A DNA stretch of 64,000 nt, taken from contig OX352774.1 in the NCBI GenBank assembly GCA_947095535.1, forward strand, positions 240,461,825 to 240,525,824, read 5' to 3'. Every line of letters starts with the position of its first letter. The stretch's first letter is position 1. This document shows positions 30,721 to 44,358 of the stretch, piece after piece. This DNA is from Poecilobothrus nobilitatus. Its lineage: Eukaryota; Arthropoda; Insecta; Diptera; Dolichopodidae. The position numbers and the translations under genes are program-made. The notes beneath the pieces were generated by a model, which saw only the letters and a list, made by a program, of their open reading frames with translations, was not told the DNA's origin and did not search any database.

Positions 30721-33630
30721 AAAATAAGGAGTAAAGCATGAAAATTGATATCAAATCAAATAGGTATACATTTGATTTTTAGTGGTTTTTTAAAATTTTT
30801 TTTTTCAATTACTGTCAAAAGTTCGCTAAAAACGATATTTATACATATTAATTAATTATTTTTTACATTGAAAAGTTACATCAGATTCCATTTGAAAAAA
30901 ATTTTCCAGAATAGATATTCTTTACCTTTTAGAATTATATTCCTTGTCGTCAAAAAGGTTTCGATTGTGCTTTCGATTACACCAATTAAAGCTCAAATAA
31001 CTTTACAGCAGATCAAATTGTATTTTTTAGATCATATTATTCACAAAATAATATCCCAACAAATTTGCAAACAAAAATATTATTAATCGAGATATTTTCT
31101 TTTTTTTTTTGTACAATAATAATAACCTCAATTAAGTTTTTATTTAAATCTAAATAATACGAATATTTTTTGTTAGAATTCCTTTTCCCATTAAAAAATA
31201 AAACATAAACCTTTTTTTATAAATTAAAAATCTAAAATTCAACATTTTCACTTTAAATCTGACACTTTAAAAACTAAAAAATATTAAAACAAAATATAAA
31301 ATAAAATGTATTTTCTATTATTTATTTCAACTTTAAGCATTTTAGGTAATTCACTTAAGGGTTTTTTATTTTCTTTCTTTATTGAAAATCTCATAAGACT
31401 AAACTACAAAAAAAAAAAAAATCAATAAAGTTATCTTGATATAACTATATATAGCTGGAGCTATAAACACTTTATGCAGACTTTCAGGGCTATTTATTTT
31501 TTTCCCTTTTTTTTTTTTTTTTTTTTTGAATTTTCTTATCCTTTTTGTTTGCAATTTTCTTTTCCTTTAATCTTTTAAATAAAGCGACCATCATACTCAT
31601 TTAAGTATTTAACCATTTATAAAATTTATAAAACGTTAGCTCTGATATGTTTTTTATATATAATTTCAAATAAATTACACTTTTAAATACAAATTGAATT
31701 TACTACTTTTGAAATAGTAAAAAAAGTATTTACCTCATCAAAAATTTTATAAGATTTTTAATTTTAATTTAATATTTTCACTATTATTTGCTTTGTATTT
31801 TCTTTCTTATAGTCCAAAAAAAAACCAAATAAAGTTTTAAAACCAAAAAAACAATGACCAAATGAGGCTTAGTCTGGTAAATCAAATTTTAAACAAATAT
31901 TAAAAATAAAATGAAATTTTTCATTTTTGCCCTAGGGTCTAGGTAAATTTCTTTTTACTTTATTTTCCTTAATAATATCAAACAAAAAGGAAACAAAATA
32001 AAAGAGGAAAAGAGATAGAATAATATTCTAATAAACATAATTAAATATAACAGATAAAGCGTATAATTGGAAATTCTTAATCCTTAAAATCATCATGGAA
32101 AATTTTTTTATTTTTCATTTATTATTTTTTTTTTTTTTATTTTTCAAAAATGGCCTATTCATTCTGTCATAATCTCTTAGCAAATTTCCTATCCTTATTT
32201 TCTTTAAGCTTTTCATAATTTAAAGAATTTTCTTTTGGGATTTTTAATTTTTTTTTTTTTTATTTCCATTTTATTTGAACGAGTATTCTCCGTTCGTTTG
32301 TCTTTTTAATTTTGTTATAATTTTCTAGATTTTTTGTTTTTTTTTTTTTTATTATTTAAAGAATACTGAAATTTAATATTAAAGTGATTTGAATTGAATT
32401 CGACATTAACATGTTTGGAGAGAGCAAATAAGCATTTTTTTTTTTATAAACATTTCCTTACGGATGTAAGGAAAGTTATGATTTCATATATAGATTATTA
32501 ATTTTAAAAAAATTAATGGAACAAATCTGATTTTTAGTCCTCTGAGAAACTCTCATCACAAAATTTGATAGAAGTAAAGAACATTTTTGACTATATCTTA
32601 TACCAAATAGATATTGATTAAATAAAGCAGTGGACTACTAATATTCAGTTTTTCTAGAATTTTTTAAAACAAAATTTTGAAAAAAAAAAAAAAATTCTCT
32701 GACTCTGTTAATTTTTACAGTATTTTATTAATAACAAAATAAGAAACTTAAAAATACTTTTGTTAGTATTTAAAAAATAAAATAAAGTAAGAAAAAAGAA
32801 CAATCATTTTTAAAAATTTAACTGAATCATTATAATTGAAAATGATTTGTTAAGAATTGACTAATCATCATTTTTATTGCTAAAAACAGTCATCAAATTA
32901 GAAATTTTAAGATGTACTCTTTGTACAGTGTTAATTGGCTTTTAATAATATTGAAGTGATTTTTTCATATTTTTTTTTTTTTTTTGTCTTTTCTTCTTTA
33001 CTTTCAATAAAATTATATTAGACAGTCATCCAATGAAAAATGTTTTAATTTCTTTTTAACTCTGTTAAATTTTCTGCACAAACGACCTTTATATATATAT
33101 ATTTTTTTTTTTTTCTGATGTATCATTTCCAGAACGGGATATTATAAAAAAAGTTGAAATAAAACTTTATCGAAAATTCAATAGAGAAAACTGAAATCAT
33201 TACATCTCATCCTTTACAGCGAATTTTACACAACCAAAAATAAAAAAAAAAATAAAAATAATACTTTAGATACGGTAAAATTCTTAAGAGAAATGAAAAA
33301 CTTAAGATTATTCCATTTATTGTTTAAATGATTTTTTTTTTTTTTTTTGTTTTATAGAACAGAAATCCTTATAATATCATGTATCTTTCAGATTCGAACA
33401 TTTTCTATGATAAAGTTTTATTTTTTAGCGTTACAATTTTTTCTTTTCTTATTTTCGCCAATTCATTTTTTTATTATTTTGCTGTTGTTTAAAGTGAAAT
33501 TAAAACAAAAATAAAGAACGAGCAAAGTTTAACTGAATCCCAATTGTTTGTCATTTCGTGAAAATTTTTTAATGGTCACCATCAGTATTGTCTGGATATT
33601 TTCCCTTGTTTTAAAAGTGTGCAATTCATT
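30721..33630. other. Long AT-rich gene desert
   Basis: About 2.9 kb with many T-runs (31505-31527, 32123-32138, 32335-32351, 32970-32985, 33330-33348). A 72-codon open frame at 30868-31086 has no recognisable features. I see no gene, RNA or repeat family. Confidence 0.4.
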
Positions 33631-34190
33631 TTAGCATATTTTCAAAAATTATTTTTGAAAATTTTCCTTAATAATATCACATGTCCGTCCGTTTGTTCGT
33701 GCATCCATATTTTACAAAATTTCTACACTGTTTTAGATGGAGTAATCAATTTTTAACCATGGATAAGTTTCATTAAAAAATTAATGTTATGGAATAATTT
33801 TTTTTTTTATTTTATGCACCGATTTGGAGTTTCCAAAGTTAAAGGAGTTCTCCAAAGTTAGACTTTTGCAATTTTAAAACTCGCCGTTGGGCAAACATTT
33901 TTTTAAGCAAATCAATTTCGTATTTAGATTTATCGTTATGTAGAACAAAATTTTAGTTTCTTCTTATCTCTGAAATACTTTTAGTCCTTTAGAACCTTGG
34001 AATAGACAGGAAAAGATCGTTAAGAATTAACATAGATTAATTCCTTAGAAAATAAGTTTATACTTTCCACTGTTTAAAGGCTATTACGTGTCGAAAATTT
34101 AAATACTTTTTTTAAACATCTTATTGTCTTTTTGAAATTGTACACCCCTAAAAAACTTTGATTTTTCATATGGCTTTGATCTAATTCTGC
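33631..34190 (+). mobile_element. DINE-related element G, copy 3
   Basis: Shares the family G start (TTTTTGAAAATTTTCC, ATGTCCGTCCGTTTG, ACAAAATTTCTACACTGTTT, TTTTTAACCATGGATAAG) and end (TTGAAATTGTACACCCCTAA then AAAACTTTGATTTTTCAT). The middle is shortened compared with copy 1. Confidence 0.6.
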
Positions 34191-36229
34191 TTCTTATTTT
34201 CTTATTTTAAAAAGTTAATACTTTTGTGATTTAAAAAAAAAAAAAAAAACCATACGTCCTAAAAATTTCGAAGTATCCTTGCAAAAAGGTATAAAAGTTT
34301 TCCTACAATGATGTTAGATTGTAATAATGGTGGGACAAAGCTATTTTAACTTATATATCAGTGACACAGATAAACAAAATGAATACAGAACAATTCTATG
34401 AATATCCTTTTTACAAAAAAAAAATCGCTATCCTTGAAAAACAAAAAATACTTTTAAATAAGATAAATTTTTATTTTTTAAACTCAGAGATAGCAATGAT
34501 GTTGTCTAGTAGGTGATGGAAAATCATTTTTGTTTTTTCCTTTTCCTTTTCATTTTTTTTTTTTTTTTGTTTTGTTCCAAGAAATTTAAATTTTTCAATG
34601 AATTGTTGTAAATTGTTAAATTTTTCAATGAATTTTGTTGTAAACTGTTTTGAGGTCACAGCTCACATATATAATTTTGAAACATTTAAATCGAATTCAA
34701 TAGACAAGGAATTAAATCATTGCGAGTTTAAACTGGATAAATCTAAAATATCAAATTAAAATTCAATATAGAATATAAATTGAATAAAATGAAATATAGC
34801 TTCTTACAGTTAAAAAAAAAAAAATTGATTTATTTATTTCAAAACTATTTCGGAATGTTTTAGATTGAAAAAATTTACAAAAACATACAATTAAATCTTC
34901 ATTTGAAAATTTTATTTCTTAAAATGGTTTATAATGTTTAAAACAGAACTAAAAATTTAAGGTCTTCTTGATGTATGTAATTTTTACTCAGTTTAACCTA
35001 TCTATTTTTTCAGTGGCAATAATACCATAAATATTTTAACTTTTGACGCAGTGTAATACCTCACGAATTGAAAGAAGAAATGTTCTTTTAAAACAAGGAA
35101 ATAAGAGTTTAAAATCATTTAAAGAAATCATTTTAAAGACTTTCTAATTATATAGTAAATTTGTATAAAATCAAATCAAAATAAATATAAAAAAATTTCA
35201 GTCAGTATACCATGATACCCCGTATTAATCTTTAAAAACTAATATTTACTTCTATACAACACTACCCAAAAAAGATTAGATAAATAAAAAAATAAAAATA
35301 AGTGTCGCTTAAATTTCCTATAGGTTAGTATATTAAAGAAGTTCAGATAAATGGATGTTAATGGGAAAATTCATTTAATAAAATTAAAGATAAAGAAATT
35401 TACCAAAAAAAAAAAACAAACAAAGTTTAAAAGGAAGAAAAAAAACCTAAAGCGATAAAAGAAAAAAAAAAATTGTGACAGATATAACAAAAAAAAATTT
35501 TTTGTGGAACACACTTTTGGTGTACAAAGTCCAAATCATAAGAAAATTTTCAAGTATAAAAAAATAAAAAAAAATGAAAAATTAGAACAAAAATTAAACT
35601 TTTGAGATCAAATTTGAATAAATTTTCATTTATTTTTTTTCTTTTCTTTAATTTCATTTGAATTTAATTTAATTTTTTTGCTTTTATTATTTTTTGTTTT
35701 TATTTAAAAATTTAAGGAAGTTTTTGAAATTGATTTTAAATTAGAAATAAATGTGTTTTTGTTTGAATTAAAATTTTTCCCTAGAAAATCAAAAGTTTTA
35801 TTTATAATGTGTATTCAAAAACTTGATGCTAAATAAAAGTTATTATAAAAAAGTTAATTTAAACAAAAATTTAATAGATTTTCAGAGACACTTGATCTAT
35901 AACAAAAAAACCGTTTAATCTAATCAATCGAAGGTGATTTTAAAACTTTTCTATTTCGAATTATTTGTTTAAATCTTTTTCAATGATCCTTCAATTTTTT
36001 CGATTTCCGTGAATTTTTAAAAGGGATTTTTTTTTTTTTAATTTTTGCAAGGACACCAAGATTCCTTAATTGTAAATATAAATTTTGATACTTTACTATT
36101 TAAAAAACCAATAGTAATTTTTTCCAAATTCTTCAAACGTTTCTAATTTAGAATACTAGTTTTGTTTTAATCGATGCCATGTCTGTTTTAAACTTTATCA
36201 CATTAAATCTCACTGCCTCCACTGAAAGT
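34191..36229. other. AT-rich spacer
   Basis: No gene recognised. A duplication AAATTTTTCAATGAATT occurs twice near 34588 and 34618. Otherwise A/T runs. Confidence 0.35.
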
Positions 36230-36680
36230 TTTTCTACACGAAACCGACACTTTAGAACTTGTAAGATGACTTAACACATTTTATGTAAATCTGTTTGTCA
36301 TGCAAACGTCGTGTTTGTGGAATCAAATGCCATCACAAGTATTCGCCAAAATTGAATTACACAAAAGTATGTGTACGATAGTATGCGTAGTAAAGTTTAA
36401 GAAAAACATTAATATGTTTCTACAAAATGTTACTCCAAATTGTCTTATACCGATCTTTCTAAATAATCTTAAATTTCCTTAAATCCCTTTTCTCAATAGT
36501 CCTTTCCACTTCCTTAACCCATAAACGAAATTGCGTACATTTTTATTTGGTCCCAATCTAATGTTTGGTTTAAAATGAGGTAGTTGGGAAGTTGCTGCAA
36601 GTTCAATACTATCAGAAAGAGCTTCATTTCTTCTAGGTGATTTTTGTCATTTTCCACTGACCCTTTTTAACAATAATAAA
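36230..36680 (+). mobile_element. LINE family C 3' end, copy 3
   Basis: Plus-strand translation gives QTSCLWNQMPSQVFAKIELH then VKFKKNINMFLQNVTPNC (36300-36450): the LWN-MP-V motif and following FKK-L segment common at the C terminus of non-LTR retrotransposon ORF2 proteins. The family 3' UTR follows (CCTTTTCTCAATAGTCCTTT, GTTTTAAAATGAGGTAG, CATTTTCCACTGACCC). Truncated and frame-broken. Confidence 0.75.
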
Positions 36681-38609
36681 TATTAAGTTTAAATCCTTAA
36701 TTTGAAATTAATTTAAAAATTAAAATTTCCGTTTAAAAATAAAACTAGTTCTTCCATTTTACTTTTTAGTTTCTGAGAGCTGACCTAAGCCTTTTAATAT
36801 AGTTGATTAAAAGATTAAGGCCAGATATTTAAAGAGAAAGCGCATGAAGAATCTTTTCAATCATGTCTTCCTCTTTACAACTTCTAAACGGTATATATTG
36901 TGATTTGTGAGGAATTATCCTAATTATTTAATTTTTCTGAATGAATTTTAGAAATACACTGACTATTAAATCTTTAATTCTTTTTAATAAAGCCAATTTA
37001 TTCCTACTGAGTTAATAATTTTCATTTTTTGTATTTTTATTTTGTTTCTTTTCTTTGTTTATTTTCTGAATTATAAAAAACTTTTGAAAAACAAAGGAAA
37101 TCCTTATTAAAAAATCAAATTTTGAAAAAGAAAATTAATTAAAAAATGTTATAGAAGATACCAATTTAAAACAAAATTTCAATTCGTTTGTGTACAAAAA
37201 AGGTAAAAAAAAAAAAACAATTATACAATTGAGATGAAAAGACAGAATTTTTATGACAGAATTTTAGAGTAAATTTTTTTAACAAATCATTTAGATAAAA
37301 TCTCTTTTTAGTTTCCTTAAAAAAATAATGGCTCCAAAAGCCTATTAAAAGCATTTTAATCAGAAAATACTATGAAAGATAATTACTGAATCTCGTTATA
37401 AATTCATTTTTGACTTTTTTCAAAGACTTTCATTAAACTTTATTTGTAAACTTTAAAAATATATATGCTAATAGTTAGCAAATTTAAAATGAATTAGAAA
37501 TTTTAAATTAATTAGAAATTTAAAATGATTTTCTTTCATTTTAATATCATTTTTTGTTGAATATTAATTTATTTTTTTTTTAAATCTTCACACTTAATTA
37601 GATAATCAAACTTATGTATACAAGAATATGATTATATATGTAAAACATTAAAAGGAAAACGTAATAGTATATTATAGTATAGTGTATGAATCTAATTAGT
37701 TTATTAAATAAATTTACCAATAAAAAAAAATGAACCTAATTTTAGGAAAATATAAAATTCTAAAGGTATAATATAAATAGATAAAAAGATACAAGAATAA
37801 AAATTTCTACTACATTATAACAGAAGCTTTAACATTAAATGATATGTTTAAAAAAAAATTCAAACATAATTACTTGTACATACATATACATACATATACG
37901 TACTACATATATTATATAATTTTATATATTACAAAAATATTATATACTTAACGATATTTACATATAGGTATACAGGTAAAGTAAGAATTTCTAGGTAAGA
38001 ATTTCTTCTTCAAAATAGATTTATTTTTAATAACAAACTAAAAACTTAACCCAAGTAGAAAAATTGTAAAATAAATAACAATTTGTACAATAACACATGT
38101 TTGTTTACTCCACATATTTTCTTGAATTCTTAATTAAACTTGGTATATTAAAAATGAAAACGCATTCTTGATTATTTACACATTTTTGAAAATTAAACCT
38201 TCACATTTAAAAATATTTATCGGTGAAAATTTTATCTAAAATCTTTTAGTCTAATACAATTTTCTTTTATAAAGTCTAAGTTTATTATGTCACCTGTCAT
38301 TAAATAAATATTTGTTCTTTTTGAATAGTCAGCTGAAATAAATCAATAATTTTTTAATTATATGTAGTTCAAACGTTAATGTATCAATTGCGCTTTGCTA
38401 TTAATGAGTTTTTTATTTTCACTCCCGTTAGATCAAGGAATGTTCTAGAAACTAGAACTTATTGATTGTATATTATAATAAAATAATTCTCTAATTCTAA
38501 CTCTACAAGTATTAAATGTTCGTTGAAACTATTTTTATACATTGAATCATTAATCAAATACATTTTGCAATCGAATATTCCAAAACATTAATTACATTTA
38601 AAATGTTGA
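36681..38609. other. AT-rich spacer
   Basis: No gene recognised. A TACATA-rich patch lies at about 37875-37920. Confidence 0.35.
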
Positions 38610-39110
38610 TAAAATTTTTTTTTTGCCGGTGAAAAACTTTAACAGTCAGATAAATTGCATAAAATTCTTCAGGATTGAATTCGACTTTAACCAACTAAAA
38701 CCACTCCCTTTTAAAACAAACTTAAGGTTAGAAAATTGAAAAAGGACTTTTAATAGAACTGCTTCTGACATGAATTCTTGGAAAAAGAAATTAAGTAAAA
38801 TTTAGAATTATGCTGCATAGATAAAAAAAAATTTTGGAGGAAAGATTTATTGTTCTTCTTAAATTTTAATAAATGATACACATATGATTTACCAACTTTT
38901 GAGAGCACATGCGTTGGCATCTGATTCCATAATCGTACGGCGTGCACATGACAAAGGAATTTCTATAAGCTATATTACGTCATCTCAAAACTCATACAGT
39001 GTAGAGATGGGCAATTATTTCTTCTTTAAACCCCATCATTTCTAAAATATGTTTATCGTTCATTCTGTTCGATATTCTCAATAACACTTCTTTATTGTTG
39101 TATAAAAAGC
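38610..39110 (-). mobile_element. LINE family C 3' end, copy 4
   Basis: On the minus strand, upstream ORF2 pieces (SNRMNDKHILEMM, MGFKEEIIAHLYTV) lead through a stop into RLWNQMPTHVLSKVGKSYVY and FKKNNKSFLQN (38947-38820). The 3' UTR follows (GTTTTAAAAGGGAGTGG, TTTAGTTGGTTAAAGTCG) and an A-tail, the T-run at about 38618-38627. One of the two longest copies, still under 0.6 kb of an element that must have been several kb. Confidence 0.75.
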
Positions 39111-39544
39111 TTAATAATAGAACTCCAATAACTTTAAAACGCAAAAACTAATCAAATGTTGAAAGAAGAATCAGGAGAAGATTCTAATTATATGAACGAT
39201 ATAGTACAAAATCTAAAAAAAAAACCCCCCAACTAAATATGTACAGCTTCAACTAAACAATCCTATAATATTTAAATAATTTAAACAATATAAACCAACA
39301 TTAGTTTAAAAAAATTTGAGAAAAGTAATAAAATTTTAAATTTTAATAAATTTTGTCAAAGTCAATTATTTATCAAAGAGTTAGTAAGAATATGTACTTA
39401 ATCCATTTATTTAAATTATGACTTATTTTTTGGAAACTGTTTTAAGAAACTTGTAAAACTTGTAAATTACCGCACCAGAAAAAGAAAAATTGATTCCACT
39501 TCCCTATTACATTGTATGTAGTTGGAGATTATTTTAACAAAATA
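39111..39544. other. AT-rich spacer
   Basis: Nothing recognised. Confidence 0.3.
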
Positions 39545-39650
39545 AAATTAAAAGTATAGGACATCCACTTATTTATTATTCATATTTTACTAAGCTTCAA
39601 TTTCTGGAATCACTAAGCCGTTAATTAGTCAACTGTAACTAGATATGTAA
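39545..39650 (-). mobile_element. SINE family B, copy 4 (fragment)
   Basis: Contains GGACATCCACTTATTTATTA, TACTAAGCTTCAATTTCTGG and AAGCCGTTAATTAGTCAACTG, matching the SINE B body. No tRNA head and no clear tail. Confidence 0.6.
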
Positions 39651-40721
39651 TATAATGATGAAATTTTTTTTTCCTATAAAAAACTAAAGGACATTAGACA
39701 AAAATAATTTTAAGAAATTATTTTTTATTTTTTTAATGTATAATACACATACAAAGCATTCTAATTAATACAGTGGATTCACTCAAGCACTATACGCTCT
39801 ATCTATACCTACTCGAGGTAAAAAAAAAAAAAAAAAAAAACAACGAAAACACCTATAAAATGTTCATAAGGTAAACGCGGCAAACATGGAACTGTCATCT
39901 TCTAATAAATATATATATATATATATACATTTTTTAATTACAGCGAACGAAAGAAAGAACATGGGCAAACAAAAGTAAAAACATGTGCAGCACAATTTAA
40001 GTGTATCATGTACGGTGCAAAAACAATTTAAAAACAAATATTCAGTTTGCAACTGCAAACAATTACTTTATCTATGTTTTTTTGTTTGCAACTTCTTTCA
40101 ATCTTTAAATTCTAGAAAAAAATTTAATTTTTAGTTAAAAACCAGCACAAAAAAACTCTACACGCGTACCAACTTACGTATAGAAATAACAAAAAAAAAA
40201 AACTTTTTCATTAATTTTTTTTTTTATTTGACAATTTTTTAATGAAAGTTTTTTATTTTCCATTTTTTTGTTTTTGTTTTTATGTTTGAAAAAACAATGT
40301 TTTCTTTTTTTTTTTTTTTATTTTTAACTTTCATATCTATGTTCTTAATAGTCCTTGCATATTTTTTATGTACTCAAAACAAACTGTAGTATGTGCATTG
40401 TCGTTAAAATAAAGATAAAAATTTTCATTTTATCCGCAAAATTAAATTGTTAAAAAAAAGAACAAAAAAACAAAAATAATAATTAAAATGTAGATTATGG
40501 TAACTTTAAGACATAGTTCGTAGGTATTTACAATTGTGATGTAAGTTTTTTTTTTTTATTTTTTTTACAAATTACTTTCAATATAACAGAATTATAAAAC
40601 GAATGTTTTGAAATTTTGTTTTTATAAGACACTTTCTATTTTAATTTACAACGTAAAACTGTACAGATTTTAATGAACATAAATTTACATTAATTTTATA
40701 TATATCCTATAGTGTTTAAAT
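39651..40721. other. AT-rich spacer
   Basis: Holds an A-run of about 20 bases at 39821-39840 and an AT microsatellite at 39907-39926. No gene. Confidence 0.35.
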
Positions 40722-40910
40722 TTTTTTTTTTTCCTTGCCACATCTATAAGGGGGCATTCACCAAGTCATTTATTATTCATATTATTCATACTTGATTCAC
40801 TGAGCCGTTGATTACTCGGCTGCAGCTATTGTATAAAACTATGAGACGTAAATATTTTTTTTATTTTTACGCCATCTGTTATCTTACACTTGTATAAGAT
40901 GTATCGGATT
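40722..40910 (-). mobile_element. SINE family B, copy 5 (5'-truncated)
   Basis: A T-run at 40722-40733, then TTCCTTGCCACATC, AAGTCATTTATTATTCATA, GAGCCGTTGATTACTCGGCT and CTATTGTATAAAACTATGAG, closely matching 25355-25550. The tRNA head is absent. Less diverged than copies 2-4. Confidence 0.7.
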
Positions 40911-41994
40911 ATACTATAATAATTGCTCTCACAAAATATATTTATCTAGTTCATAGTTTGTTTGCTCTCTCTGATCCTATTCTGACGATTTTATAAATCA
41001 GTTTTTTTTTACATTTGATACATATTTCATTTTCTTAGAATATAAGTATTTTTATTTCCCGAAAAATATCTGAAGGATTTATCTGGAATATTCAATAACC
41101 GAATACACATGCAATATTATATTTTCCTTTCATCAAGCTAAGGGTTTTTGTTCTCTTTTTCTGTCTGTTTCTCTGAAGTGGTTTAGAGAAAAGTCAAACA
41201 TATATAACAGAATCAAACATTACTACAAATCAAATTCAAAAATCGTTATTAACGAAAAATGTATTATATGATACTTTTTAAACTGAAACTGGTGCAGTAG
41301 AATTTAATAAATAAAATAAACTAAGTCAATTAAAGGATGTCTCTAAAAACGCTTTAAAAATATTTTTTTTTTTACCTAATTTTCTCAATTTAAATTCAAC
41401 AAAAACTAACATTTAATTACATTTCGTGTTTTTTCTTCCTCATAATTTTGCTTAAAGCTAAAAAAAAAATTTAAAAGTATAGTATACTGCTAAAATTGCA
41501 TACTTTCTATGTAAAATAAGGTAATTTTAACACTAAAGTAGCAAACTGAAAAAAAAAATAAAAATTACAAAAAAAAAAAAAAATACGCTTACAATAAGAA
41601 AAATTTAGAAAACAAAAAAAAAAAATTAACGTAAACTTTAAAATAGATATTTATTAGAGTAAGCATAGCAAAAAAATGTGTTTACCTAAAAAATATGCAA
41701 TTAAAAGATAAGTAGAAAAGAAGAAATAGTTTAATGAAAATAAGAAAATTAAATATAATTTCACTACTAAAGGTTAATTAATATTTAATATTTTTTTTTT
41801 TTTTTTTTGTAAAAACTAAAAAACTTAATTATTGCCATTTTGAATAATTTTTTATTAATACTTAAAATATACGATCATAACGGATGTATATTATTAAATA
41901 TTCTATCTTATATTTAGAATACTATATTAGATAAATGATATTAAGAAACTCTTGTTATTAAAATCAAGGTAACAAGGCAGAATATAAACCAACG
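40911..41994. other. AT-rich spacer
   Basis: Nothing recognised beyond A/T runs. Confidence 0.35.
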
Positions 41995-42490
41995 GTTATC
42001 AAAGGCACACATTCCCAAAAGAGAATACAAACTGTTTCAGACAGCATACATTAATTCTAAAAGATATTTCTGCTCTTAAAATTTGAAGGTTCTAACTAAA
42101 AACGTGTCGGAGTTATGAAGGAAGTAAAATCTTGCAAATTTTAGTCTTCACATAACGGTAAATTTAAATACGATATTGATTAGACTATAAAGGTAAAAAA
42201 ATCCTACCGAATTGCGTTTTTAAATTGAAAAAATATTAAATGGAATCTGAGATATACACATTTAAAAATAGGATTTTTTCAACGTTTGACGAGCTGTAGC
42301 CTCCTAATGGATAGCGCTACATGAAAAAGTTGTTCTACAACATTAATTTTTTTATTAGATCTACTCACGGTTAAAATTTCATTTCTCTATCTTTAACAGT
42401 CTACAAGTGTTGCAAACAAGTGGACGATATACAGAGATATATGGACGGACGTACGAACAGAGTGAAACTAATAAACACATTTTTTCAATT
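41995..42490 (-). mobile_element. DINE-related element G, copy 4
   Basis: Minus-strand match to family G: the start lies near 42480 (CTCTGTTCGTACGTCCGTCC), then GCAACACTTGTAGACTG, AAATTTTAACCGTGAGTAG and GGCTACAGCTCGTCAAACG, ending near 42000 with GTGTGCCTTTGATA. It also carries TTTACCGTTATGTGAAG, found in element F, linking the two families. Confidence 0.6.
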
Positions 42491-42602
42491 ATTTTTATGA
42501 AAATGCGCCAAAAATTATTTTAATCTCCGAAAAATAAAAAACTGAACGCCTAACAATATGCAATTTTTTCTGAACTCTTAAATATTTGTTGTAAAGCATA
42601 TT

Positions 42603-42798
42603 GGACATCGGTAGCTGCTTTGTTAAGCGCATAGTGTATTATCCGAGAAAGTGAAGTGGTAATTAAATGGAAAATTAATGTGGAAAAAATGTACAAATTT
42701 CCAATTAAAAAAACTTGCTAGTTGTGCAGGATTTCAACCCGCACTTTATCATTTAGTATGCTATGTGTTTAACAAATCGGCAACTAGATCCCCTATTA
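42603..42798. repeat. Inverted pair of tRNA-like arms
   Basis: The plus-strand arm 42603-42658 (GGTAGCTGCTTTGTTAAGCG, CATAGTGTATTATCC, GAGAAAGTG) is an imperfect inverted copy of 42740-42798, which on the minus strand reads TAGTTGCCGATTTGTTAAAC, CATAGCATACTAAATG, ATAAAGTG. The minus arm continues into a box-B-like GGGTTGAAATCCTGCAC (about 42728-42744). Only the minus side has both A- and B-like boxes. It may be an old tRNA-derived SINE head with an inverted partial copy, or a palindromic element built from tRNA-like ends. Confidence 0.45.
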
Positions 42799-44349
42799 AA
42801 TTTAAAATAAATAAAATAAATATTATTACTACATTATAAATATATATAAGTCTCGTAATATGAACTGCCACTGCTATTGTACTGCCACGTTTTTTTTTAA
42901 TCAATTTTTTTTTTTTTTTGAATAAATCAATTTTCAAAAATTACAATATTTTCTACTTTATGAAATTTTCTATAGTTACTGTTTTTTTTTCCAACATGTG
43001 AGAAGCTAAAAACAATACTTCTTCGTAAACACATTCCATCTCTATTTTTATTGCAACGAATTCCTTTTCAAAATTTTTATATTTATTATTTTTTCCATGA
43101 CCTTGTGGTAATTTCTTACGAAAAATTAAATATAACTAAATTTTATAAATCATTTAATATTATTTTTATACTTTGTTTAATATTCTAGATTGTAAGTATT
43201 TCCGTAATATATCTTCCTTTCTGTATCTAACGATATAGATAATCGCTTACTTTCATCAATTTTTCAAGACTGTAAATACAAGATCAAAATTTATAATCTA
43301 AAACATTTTTTTAAAAGATATGGAATATTATAGTTATACTTTAAAGAATTTATTGTATTTAATTGAGTCTTTGCCAACACTATCTATCTAAAAAGTTGTA
43401 CATTTATATTTAACAAAAGAGGTGACCATTTAACTACAAGACCCTCTATTTCTCTATAAATTATTTATTTTTGAAAGAATTTATAAAAAAACAAACTTAA
43501 GGTAAGTAAAAAAAAATCTGAATTTATTTCACTTCCAGCATTTCTGATGGATTACTGGCCTAATAAATTAAATTTAATATTTAACCGATTCTTATGAAAT
43601 TAAAATTAATAAATTATTACTAAAAATATAAATAAAAAAATATAAATTATTTACTAAATTTTCTTCAACTTAAGGATTGATTAATAATTACTTAATCATT
43701 AAATTAGATTTTTGTTGTAGTGTGATTTTTAAAGAAAATAACTTATTAGGTATTTTTAATTGAAATTTAAGTTTTTTTTCTAAGTTCTTAAGGATAATGT
43801 TGAAATTTTTTTTCAGTTTAAGTGTTAAAATAATTATTTTTTTTTTTAAATTAATTTAACTTTTTGTTAAAGTTGCTGACAGCAACTTTTCTTAATAAAA
43901 TTATTTTCAAACTTTTAAAGAGATTATAAAATTTCTAGAGATAATTTTTATTTTGTGAAATTATCGAATCTCAAAAACTGAAAAACAGAAGTAAAATTTA
44001 AGAAGAATATAAAAAAAATAAACTTTTTCTAATAGAGAAAAATTATATACGTATAATAAATTGACAGGATAAATCAGATTTTTTTGAAATTTTATTATAA
44101 ACTCGGAAATCTTACAATTCAATTTCCTGTTTAACATGTAAGAAAACTTAGGCAATCACAAAATGGTAAAATCATAAAATATTTTCTTTTTCTTTTTTTT
44201 TTCATACTTTTTCATTTGTAAATGTTTTATTTTTCTACCAAATGAATTTTTTTTAGGTATATGTATTTCAAAAAATAGATTGTGGATCGATATGTGGCAG
44301 ATAAAAATGTTGAATGATATAATATTACTTGAAAAATAAATTTTCCTTG
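42799..44349. other. AT-rich spacer
   Basis: No gene recognised. Confidence 0.35.
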
Positions 44350-44358
44350 GTTTATATT

